A stretch of 64,000 nt of DNA from Odoribacter sp. AF15-53. Lineage in GTDB: Bacteria; Bacteroidota; Bacteroidia; Bacteroidales; Marinifilaceae. Where the stretch lies: the NCBI RefSeq assembly GCF_003479425.1, contig NZ_QUHC01000003.1, positions 186,001 through 250,000 of the forward strand, read 5' to 3'. The notes below the pieces were generated by a model. That model searched no databases. It was given only the letters and a program-made list of their open reading frames with translations, and was not told the DNA's origin. The position numbers and the translations under genes were made by a program. The first letter of the stretch is position 1; each line of letters starts with the position of its first letter. This document shows, in pieces, positions 57,318 to 64,000 of the stretch.

Positions 57318-57950
57318 ATGGAAAAGAGACTATTGGAGTTATTGGCATTGGCATTTCAAGACGAATTGTCTGAAAATGAACGGGAAGAGCTGGATTTGTT
57401 GTTGCGTGAGTTTCCAGAATACCGCGATATGGCCAAGAAGTTACAATTCTCTCGTGAGCATGTGGACGAGTTGGAACTGGTCGGAACGATCCGGGTTGAA
57501 GAGAAATGGCAGGAATTGCGGAAGAAAAATAAGCGATCACGGAGTCGAAAAATGCTTTTTTTCTCCATTGCCAGTGTTGCTGCCATGTTATTATTTGCGG
57601 TAGGAATATCGTTCCTGCTTTTTCCTTCTTCTGAAATGGAAGTTATTCCGGTCGCCCGGAAACAGGAACCGAAAAAAGTCACCCTTGAATATGCCGATGG
57701 AAAAACGTTGACCCTGGATGTAAAATCTTTAATCGTGGAAGGAAAAGGGAGAACTACGGATAGTATCATTACGGGCGAGCTTGAAAACATGGCAGCGAAA
57801 GAAATTCGGTTAAATAGATTGTTTGTCCCGAAAGGATGCGATTTTTCCTTGATTTTGACGGATGTGGCTGATGAATTGAATGTTTCCGTGAACACGGTTC
57901 GGTCACACATGTATATGGCTATCGCCACGTTGAAGAAGTCGTTGAAATAA
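57318..57950 (+). CDS. Chimeric FecR anti-sigma / sigma region-4 protein
   Basis: A 210-residue protein from the ATG at 57318 (MEKRLLELLALAF). Residues 1 to about 181 are a FecR: cytoplasmic N-terminus, membrane helix (MLFFSIASVAAMLLFAVGISFLLF, about 79-102) and the first part of the FecR domain (IRLNRLFVPKGCDFSLILTD). Where FecR proteins continue DG-T, the frame runs into VADELNVSVNTVRSHMYMAIATLKKSL, the DNA-recognition helices of an ECF sigma region 4. The fusion is in frame, at about 57858-57866. The sigma part would sit on the periplasmic side, so it cannot bind the promoter; the gene is probably a deletion scar, though a still-expressed anti-sigma cannot be excluded. Confidence 0.82.
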   Translation: MEKRLLELLALAFQDELSENEREELDLLLREFPEYRDMAKKLQFSREHVDELELVGTIRVEEKWQELRKKNKRSRSRKMLFFSIASVAAMLLFAVGISFLLFPSSEMEVIPVARKQEPKKVTLEYADGKTLTLDVKSLIVEGKGRTTDSIITGELENMAAKEIRLNRLFVPKGCDFSLILTDVADELNVSVNTVRSHMYMAIATLKKSLK

Positions 57951-58192
57951 CTCGAATCAATACATGGTTTTGAATCAGTTTTATTTCGGGATGAATCCCG
58001 AAATACTTGTCACGTGGTAATATAATGGCATTGCCCTGTAGATGAAAGTTATAAATTCAAATAGTGTGACTGTCGTTACACTTACCCGTGACCGGTATCG
58101 AGTTGTCAAGTCTGGTGCGGTTGTAAATTTACTTGAATCCACGAATCAGGTAAGAATAAATGGTTTACCTTTGACGGCCAAATGTGATAATT

Positions 58193-59134
58193 ATGAATAC
58201 AAAAACGACAGGATATGTTTTGGGAGTAATCGCGGCAGCGACTTACGGGATGAATCCTTTGTTTGCCCTTCCCTTGTACGAGGCGGGTATGAATCCGGAT
58301 TCGGTTTTATTTTTGAGATATTTATTCGCTATCCCGGTATTGGGGATCATGATCAAGGCGAGGGGACGTGATTTTAAATTGAAGCGCAAGGAGATTCTCC
58401 CGTTGATGATCATGGGATTACTGGTGGCACTCTCTTCGTTGACCCTGTTCCAGAGTTATAATTACATGGAGGCCGGAATTGCGTCTACGTTGCTGTTCGT
58501 TTACCCGATCATGGTGGCTGTGATCATGGCGCTCTTTTTCAAGGAGAAACTGACGATGCAAACGATTTTGTGTATTTTGTTGGCGTTGGGGGGGATAGGT
58601 TTGCTTTATAAGGGAGAGGACGGATCAACGTTGAGTTTGACGGGAATACTTCTGGTTGTGGTTTCGGCCCTTTCTTACGCGATTTATATTGTAAGTGTGA
58701 ATCGTCCCGTTCTGAAGGATATTGCGACGCTTAAGCTGACGTTCTACGTGTTGGTTTTCGGTGTGATGCTGTTTTTTGTCCGGGTGGATTTCGGGGCAAG
58801 CCTGCACGTGGTCGATACTTGGTATTTGTGGGGTAATATCATTGCTCTTGCGGTCTTCCCGACGGCCGTGTCGTTTCTTTGTACCACGCAGGCCATTCAA
58901 TACATCGGTTCGACTCCCACGGCTATCCTCGGAGCCTTGGAACCTTTAACGGCTGTTTTCTTCGGGGTAACGGTTTTCGGGGAATCTTTGACTCTCCGGT
59001 TAATTTGCGGGATCGCCATGATCATTTCGGCGGTAACTCTTATTATCGCGGGAAGTAATGTCACGATCTATCTGGTTCGTTTCAGAAAACTTTTCCCGAG
59101 GTTGCCGATCAAGAGGAAAGGAAAACGTGAGTAG
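58193..59134 (+). CDS. EamA/DMT-family transporter
   Basis: A 313-residue inner-membrane protein with ten predicted helices in two EamA repeats (first ending about residue 140, second beginning TLSLTGILLVVVSALSYAIYIVSVNRPVL). The conserved end-of-repeat pattern is seen in GSTPTAILGALEPLTAVFFGVTVFGESLT. DMT transporters export metabolites or amino acids; the substrate cannot be told. The ATG at 58193 (MNTKTTGYV) was chosen over an in-frame GTG at 58184. The gene stands between the chimera and locus 4 and is not obviously linked to either. Confidence 0.9.
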   Translation: MNTKTTGYVLGVIAAATYGMNPLFALPLYEAGMNPDSVLFLRYLFAIPVLGIMIKARGRDFKLKRKEILPLMIMGLLVALSSLTLFQSYNYMEAGIASTLLFVYPIMVAVIMALFFKEKLTMQTILCILLALGGIGLLYKGEDGSTLSLTGILLVVVSALSYAIYIVSVNRPVLKDIATLKLTFYVLVFGVMLFFVRVDFGASLHVVDTWYLWGNIIALAVFPTAVSFLCTTQAIQYIGSTPTAILGALEPLTAVFFGVTVFGESLTLRLICGIAMIISAVTLIIAGSNVTIYLVRFRKLFPRLPIKRKGKRE

Positions 59135-59196
59135 TGTGATATCGGTTTTCTGGATTAATTTTTATCTTTGTATCATTAAATGGAAAATAGGATGAA

Positions 59197-59760
59197 ATGA
59201 GTGTGTCCGATTCGGAGATATTAATTGCCTTTCAAAGGGATATGAACGAGGGGGGGAAATTGCTATTCCAACGCTATTATAAACCGTTGGTGCTGTTTTC
59301 CGGCTCGATGCTTGATGATTGCAGTTTCCCGGAGGATATCGTGCAGGAGGTGTTTTACCATTTTATCAAGAATAACGCTTATCGACAGTTGACACCGGAG
59401 GCTTTGAGTACTTATTTGTTCCGATGCGTGAAAAACGCTTGTTTAAACAAGATTCGGGACCAGAAGGAATTTGCGCAAGCTGAATTTCTGAGGTATGATG
59501 CCGTGGAGGAGGAGGCGATGACCGTTTCCCAGGAATTAATCAAGGCTATTCGGCAAGCGATTGAGGAGTTGCCGCGGAAGACTCGGATGGTGGTAGAGGC
59601 TATTGTTGTTGAAGGAAAAAAATACAAGGAGACGGCCGAAGAATTGGGCGTCTCCGTGAATACCGTGAAGACTCTGTTAAACGGTGGTTTAAAACAATTG
59701 CGTCAACAATTCCCTGATTCCCTTTTACTGTTTTTTTTCGTGGAGAGAAATAATTTTTGA
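59197..59760 (+). CDS. ECF-type RNA polymerase sigma factor (locus 4)
   Basis: A 187-residue FecI-like sigma factor. Region 2 includes FPEDIVQEVFYHFIKNNAYRQL and LSTYLFRCVKNACLNKIRDQ; region 4 includes KYKETAEELGVSVNTVKTLLNGGLKQLRQQF. A -7 promoter element TATCTTTG (59163-59170) lies 26 bases upstream of the ATG, without a clear -33 match. The fecR of this locus starts 74 bases after the stop. Not the source of the chimera's tail, which differs (TVRSHMYMAIATLKKSL). Confidence 0.93.
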   Translation: MSVSDSEILIAFQRDMNEGGKLLFQRYYKPLVLFSGSMLDDCSFPEDIVQEVFYHFIKNNAYRQLTPEALSTYLFRCVKNACLNKIRDQKEFAQAEFLRYDAVEEEAMTVSQELIKAIRQAIEELPRKTRMVVEAIVVEGKKYKETAEELGVSVNTVKTLLNGGLKQLRQQFPDSLLLFFFVERNNF

Positions 59761-59781
59761 AAAAACTTTCAAGAGTTATTC

Positions 59782-59802
59782 ACCCATTTTTCAATTCCCG
59801 TG
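59782..59802 (+). promoter_or_regulatory. Candidate ECF-sigma promoter of fecR (locus 4)
   Basis: ACCCATTTTT (59782-59791) with CGTG at 59799-59802. The block lies 53 bases before the fecR start chosen here. Confidence 0.55.
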
Positions 59803-59834
59803 TTTGTCTTATGAAATATGAAGACAGATATGAC

Positions 59835-60995
59835 ATGATGGATAAAAATGAAAAAGAAATACGAATCCGGGAGTATCTTTCGGGAGAATTAAGCAAAGCG
59901 GAGGAACGGGAGTTCAACGAGTGGCTTGATGGGGATGCGGATGCTCAACGGATTTTCAAGGAGCGGGTGAAGCAGTATCATTTGATCCGTTGGACGGAAC
60001 GATGGGAAGCAATAGATGACGAGATGGCTCGAAAACGGGTTGTGGACCGGGTGCGTCGTCATCGCTGGCGGGTTGGATTTATGAGGTATGCAGCCGTGAT
60101 TGCCGTGATCGTGGTGACCGGGTTAACGATTTGGAACTGGCCGTATCGGTCGACGGGGTCTGCCGCTTTGACTCTTGTTTCTGTTCCTGCGGCAAACGTG
60201 CCGATTCTGAAATTGGCTGATGGGAAGGAGATCCCGGTTTCCCCTCGAAACATGGAGATCATTCGTTCCACGCAAAGGGTTGATATTCAACTGGCTGATT
60301 CCGGGAGATTGGAATACGTGGCAAAGTCTGACCCGGAGGCCGGGCAAGTGGAGTACAATACTCTTGTTGTTCCGCGGGGATGCGAGTTCAATCTTGTCTT
60401 GGCGGATGGGAGCCGGGTGTGGTTGAACGCGGGGAGTTCGTTGAAATATCCTGAAACTTTTTCGGGGGATGAACGACGAGTTTACTTGGAGGGGGAGGCT
60501 TATTTCGAGGTAGAACATGATGAACGTGCTCCTTTCATCGTGAACACGGAGGCGATGGATTTGCGGGTTCTCGGAACGAGTTTTAATATAAAGGCTTACA
60601 ATGACGAGAATATGGTTGTCTCCACGCTTGTTACGGGAAAAATCAGGCAGGAATTTCCGGAAGTGGGTAAGAATATCACGTTGACGCCCTCACGTCAATC
60701 TATATTCGATCGTGTTTCCGGGAAGCTGGAAACGCATCAAGCCGATGTTCAGGCGGTTCTCGCTTGGAAAGAAGGTAAAATTATCGCGAATGACGAGCGG
60801 CTGGAAGATATTTTCCGGCAATTGTCTCGTTGGTATGATTTTAAGGTGGTGTACACTCAGCCCTCACTGAAAGATGTCCGCTTTTATCTTCATTCCAACC
60901 GGTACGCGGAAGTACGTACGATACTGGAACATCTCCAGACGACGAAAGGAATTCATTTCACTTATGCGGAGAATACAATTTACGTGAGTCAATAA
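59835..60995 (+). CDS. FecR-family anti-sigma factor (locus 4)
   Basis: A 386-residue anti-sigma factor from the ATG at 59835 (MMDKNEKEIRIREYLSGEL). In-frame starts at 59811 (ATG) and 59757 (TTG) are possible, but the first would leave almost no leader after the candidate promoter and the second overlaps the sigma stop. The chosen start gives the same length as the other three FecR proteins (387, 387, 389). Membrane helix MRYAAVIAVIVVTGLTIWNW, FecR domain (LVVPRGCEFNLVLADGSRVWLNAGSSLKYPETF to VLGTSFNIKAY), DUF4974 (GKIIANDERLEDIFRQLSRWYDFKVVY). Confidence 0.93.
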   Translation: MMDKNEKEIRIREYLSGELSKAEEREFNEWLDGDADAQRIFKERVKQYHLIRWTERWEAIDDEMARKRVVDRVRRHRWRVGFMRYAAVIAVIVVTGLTIWNWPYRSTGSAALTLVSVPAANVPILKLADGKEIPVSPRNMEIIRSTQRVDIQLADSGRLEYVAKSDPEAGQVEYNTLVVPRGCEFNLVLADGSRVWLNAGSSLKYPETFSGDERRVYLEGEAYFEVEHDERAPFIVNTEAMDLRVLGTSFNIKAYNDENMVVSTLVTGKIRQEFPEVGKNITLTPSRQSIFDRVSGKLETHQADVQAVLAWKEGKIIANDERLEDIFRQLSRWYDFKVVYTQPSLKDVRFYLHSNRYAEVRTILEHLQTTKGIHFTYAENTIYVSQ

Positions 60996-60998
60996 AAT

Positions 60999-61022
60999 AA
61001 GGAGATGCCCTCACATCCCCTT
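60999..61022 (+). promoter_or_regulatory. Stem-loop between fecR and susC (locus 4)
   Basis: AAGGAGATG pairs with CATCCCCTT (one A-C mismatch) around a 6-base loop, 4 bases after the fecR stop. A second small hairpin (GTTAGC with GCTAAC, 61027-61044) follows. Confidence 0.45.
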
Positions 61023-61079
61023 ACCTGTTAGCCCCTCAGCTAACACTTGTATTAATTTAATAATAAGCTAAACAAAGTT

Positions 61080-64000
61080 ATGAGAAAAAAACGGAAATTT
61101 CAACAAACGTTGAGAAAAATGAAACTACTTGCGTTATTTATGCTTTTGGGTTTTTGTACCTGTCATGCTACTATTAGTGCTCAGGAGGCTCGTATCGATT
61201 TGAAAATGTCTGATGCGGCGTTAAGTCAGGTGTTTCGAAGTATAGAACAGTTGACGGAATATATGTTTATCTATAAATCCGAGGACGTGAAAGCTGTCTT
61301 GCATATCAACGTGGATGTGAGGCAAACCATGGTGCGAGATGTTTTGGATCAATGTCTGGAAAATACGGGGTTGTCGTACCAGTTTAAGGATAAGGTGATT
61401 ATTATTCAAAGGAGTACGACCGAGCCGGAAAAGAAAGGGGTACGGATCACGGGAAAGGTGACGGATGAAAAGAAGGAGCCGTTGCCGGGAGTGACGGTGA
61501 TGATCAAGGGTACGAAGCTGGGGACCGTGACGGACGTGGACGGGAAGTATGCCTTGACGGTTCCGGAGGGTAATAATACCCTGGTGTTTTCGATGGTCGG
61601 GATGAAAGATAGAGAAGAGGTGATCGGGAAACGGACACAGATTGACGTGGTGTTGGAGGAGGCGGTAAGTGAGCTGGAGGATGTCGTGGTAACGGGGTAC
61701 TACACGCGGGCGAAAAATAGTTTCACCGGTGCCGCCCGGACGATCACGGCAGAGGAATTGCAGATGGGGGGAAATCAGAATATCTTGACCGCTTTGCAGA
61801 ATGTCGATCCTTCGTTCATGAAAATAGAGAATAATTTGGCCGGTTCGAATCCGAACGTGGTTCCCGAATTCCAGATCCGGGGAGCCGGGAGTATTGCAGG
61901 GATGAAGGGTGAATACGAGGGTAACCCGAACACGCCGGTATTCATCGTTGACGGGTTCGAGACGACGGCCGAGAAAGTGTATGATATGGATCCTTACCGG
62001 GTGGCTTCTATTACCTTGCTAAAGGATGCGGCGGCAACGGCAATTTATGGCTCGAGAGCCTCTAACGGGGTGGTGGTTATCACGACGAATGCTCCGGCTA
62101 GCGGTAAGATGCAGGTAAGTTATAATGCGGATGCCTCGTTTTATATTGCCGACCTGAGTGATTATAACGTGTGTAATGCGGAAGAGAAATTGGCTATAGA
62201 GAAAGCGGCAGGGATGTACACGTCTACGGCAGTGAATTCTCAACTTACGTTGAATAAATGGTATAACGAGAAACTGGCGAATATAAAAAGGGGGTATGAC
62301 ACGTACTGGCTGGATAAGCCATTGGATGCCGTTGCCGTTGCTCACAAGCATTCGTTGCGTTTGGATGGTGGTAACGAGAATATCCGGTACGGTATCGAGT
62401 TGGGATATAGCAACACGCCGGGGGTGATGAAAGAATCCGGGCGTCGTCGTTTAGCTCTGGGAATGGAGTTGCAGTATATTTACAAGAATTTGACTTTCAG
62501 GAATAATTTGACTTATTCGAACGTGAAGGCGATAAATTCTCCTTACGGGTCTTTCAGCGTTTACACGAAACGTAATCCTTACGTGCGGTATAAAGATGAT
62601 GACGGTAATTATATTTATAAGGTGGATAAGTATATCCCGATCGGTGGTGGCGGGTTAGGAAAGGATTATTATAATCCGTTGTATAATACGACGTTGAATA
62701 CGAGGGATGAGGAGAAATATAATGACGTGACGAATAATTTCGGGATCGACTGGACGGTCATGGATGGATTGCGTTTGAAAGGTAGTTTTTCGTTTACGCA
62801 CCAGAATACTTACGAGGACAATTTCAAGCCTGCCAAACATACGGATTTTGCTACTTACGACGATGATAATTTCGATCGTCGGGGAGCTTATATCGGAACA
62901 CGTGGAGAGAAGTATAGTTATGATGCCAGTTTGGTAATGACTTATTTCTACCAGATGGAGAAACATGTGCTTAATGCTAATTTGGGTTGGAATCTTCAGG
63001 AGAGCGTGACGAGGCAATTCACGGTGAAGACGGAAGGATTCCCGAACGAGAATCTGGATTATATCAGTTTTGCGACGCAGTACGAGAAAGCCGGTTCGCC
63101 TTCCGGGGATGAGTATACTTCGCGTTTGGTGGGTTTCTTGGGAAATTTGAATTACAGCTATGATGAGCGTTATTTGCTGGATCTTTCTTTTCGTGAGGAT
63201 GCGTCTTCCCGTTTCGGTTCGGACAAGCGATGGGCACCGTTCTGGTCTGTGGGTTTAGGATGGAATTTGCAAAACGAGGGTTTCCTGAAAGATGTAACTT
63301 TTATCAATCAGTTGAAGATACGCGGGTCGTACGGTTTGACGGGTAGCCAGAATTACAATCCTTATCAAGCGATGACGACTTACAAGTATTTAACGGGTGA
63401 GCGTTATCATCATACTGTGGGTGCCGAGGTAATGGCCTTGGGAAACGAGAAGTTAGGATGGCAGCGCACGTTGCAGCAAAACTATGGATTGGATATTGAT
63501 TTGTGGGATGAGCGGATCAATTTTACGGGGAACTACTACGTGAAGTTATCCAAGGATGTATTGACTGCCGTGACTTTACCGCCCTCTTTGGGATTTGGTT
63601 CCTATATGGATAATTTGGGTGAGGTGAAGAATTACGGGTACGAGTTGAGTTTACGTGTGGCATTGTTGAAGAATCCTTCGAAGCAATTGTATTGGAGCGT
63701 GAACGCGACGGCTTTGCATAACAAGAATAAATTAATGAAGATTTCCAATGCTTTGCGTGCTTATAATGATGATCAGGATGAGGATACGATGTCCGGCTCC
63801 AAGAGTAAAGAGTCTAATCGGCCTAAAGTGCGTTATATCGAGGGGAAATCGATGAATTCTATTTGGGTGAATCAGTCATTGGGGGTAGATCCCGCTACCG
63901 GGTACGAGTTGTTTCAGGCTGTAAACGGGGATATTGTGACGACCTGGAGCACGGATAATTACGTGATTGGTGGATGCACGGATTCGGATTTGGAAGGTAC
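61080..64000 (+). CDS. SusC/RagA-family TonB-dependent transporter with STN domain, cut by the window end (locus 4)
   Basis: About 973 residues of an outer-membrane transporter, open to the last base. Start MRKKRKFQQTLRK; signal helix LLALFMLLGFCTCHATISAQ; STN domain (SDAALSQVFRSIEQLTEYMFIY); carboxypeptidase-regulatory-like domain (GKVTDEKKEPLPGVTVMIKG); plug (VVTGYYTRAKNSFTGAARTI, LLKDAAATAIYGSRASNGVVVITT); then barrel strands. The missing end should be about 100-200 residues, with a susD probably next. The start context ACAAAGTTATGA is shared with the locus 1 susC. Confidence 0.94.
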   Translation, partial: MRKKRKFQQTLRKMKLLALFMLLGFCTCHATISAQEARIDLKMSDAALSQVFRSIEQLTEYMFIYKSEDVKAVLHINVDVRQTMVRDVLDQCLENTGLSYQFKDKVIIIQRSTTEPEKKGVRITGKVTDEKKEPLPGVTVMIKGTKLGTVTDVDGKYALTVPEGNNTLVFSMVGMKDREEVIGKRTQIDVVLEEAVSELEDVVVTGYYTRAKNSFTGAARTITAEELQMGGNQNILTALQNVDPSFMKIENNLAGSNPNVVPEFQIRGAGSIAGMKGEYEGNPNTPVFIVDGFETTAEKVYDMDPYRVASITLLKDAAATAIYGSRASNGVVVITTNAPASGKMQVSYNADASFYIADLSDYNVCNAEEKLAIEKAAGMYTSTAVNSQLTLNKWYNEKLANIKRGYDTYWLDKPLDAVAVAHKHSLRLDGGNENIRYGIELGYSNTPGVMKESGRRRLALGMELQYIYKNLTFRNNLTYSNVKAINSPYGSFSVYTKRNPYVRYKDDDGNYIYKVDKYIPIGGGGLGKDYYNPLYNTTLNTRDEEKYNDVTNNFGIDWTVMDGLRLKGSFSFTHQNTYEDNFKPAKHTDFATYDDDNFDRRGAYIGTRGEKYSYDASLVMTYFYQMEKHVLNANLGWNLQESVTRQFTVKTEGFPNENLDYISFATQYEKAGSPSGDEYTSRLVGFLGNLNYSYDERYLLDLSFREDASSRFGSDKRWAPFWSVGLGWNLQNEGFLKDVTFINQLKIRGSYGLTGSQNYNPYQAMTTYKYLTGERYHHTVGAEVMALGNEKLGWQRTLQQNYGLDIDLWDERINFTGNYYVKLSKDVLTAVTLPPSLGFGSYMDNLGEVKNYGYELSLRVALLKNPSKQLYWSVNATALHNKNKLMKISNALRAYNDDQDEDTMSGSKSKESNRPKVRYIEGKSMNSIWVNQSLGVDPATGYELFQAVNGDIVTTWSTDNYVIGGCTDSDLEG

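Noticed and set aside
58042..58371. Plus-strand frame of 109 codons before and into the EamA gene
   Set aside because: It overlaps the clear start of the transporter in another frame, shows no recognisable motif and has no promoter; probably chance.

Overview
The window is chromosomal DNA of a Bacteroidales bacterium. The evidence is four FecI-type sigma / FecR / SusC / SusD loci, Bacteroidetes-only lipoprotein families, and promoters of the Bacteroides type (TTTG, about 19 bases, TAnnTTTG). Gene content resembles Odoribacteraceae such as Butyricimonas or Odoribacter, but that genus guess is inference. No tRNA, rRNA, CRISPR array or intact transposase was seen.

Layout. Positions 1-8418 (all minus) hold housekeeping genes: mnmG (cut by the window edge), ybeY, an RsbW-like kinase, an EnvC-like protein, a DUF4292 lipoprotein, a TPR protein, dut and a polysaccharide flippase. 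Positions 8419-8983 are an AT-rich gap with DnaA boxes, where strand composition also changes; it is a candidate replication origin. Positions 8984-11257 (minus) carry an rfaE2-like nucleotidyltransferase gene, panD, panC and argR. After a 476-base structured gap, carA and carB run on the plus strand to 16054.

From 16215 to the end the window is mostly outer-membrane uptake loci controlled by cell-surface signalling. Locus 1 (16215-26381) has a divergent sigma gene, fecR, susC, susD and two surface lipoproteins with discoidin-like C-termini. A small membrane protein, a class A penicillin-binding protein and radA follow. Locus 2 (31237-39566) has sigma, fecR, susC, susD, a fasciclin-like lipoprotein and an unknown lipoprotein. 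Locus 3 (39949-53290) has sigma, fecR, susC, susD and then five exported proteins: an unknown lipoprotein, a TlpA-type thioredoxin, a subtilase-fold protein with all three catalytic positions changed, a two-lobed retropepsin-like protein with a PDZ domain, and a degenerate retropepsin fused to thioredoxin. Positions 53569-57950 hold a sigma remnant, a GH2 beta-galactosidase on the minus strand, and a FecR fused in frame to a sigma region-4 tail; this looks like a decayed locus. An EamA transporter follows, then locus 4 (59197 to the end: sigma, fecR, susC cut by the window edge).

Regulatory logic. Sigma genes tend to carry housekeeping Bacteroides promoters. Each fecR is preceded at 47-54 bases by a shared block ACCC[A/C]TTTTT, a good candidate for the -35 element read by the cognate ECF sigma factors. 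A 9-11 bp stem-loop, imperfect in all four cases, sits between each fecR stop and its susC start. All four SusC proteins have the N-terminal STN signalling domain expected for partners of FecR. The most interesting regions are the locus 3 pseudo-protease/thioredoxin set, the FecR-sigma4 chimera, the shared fecR promoter block and the candidate oriC.
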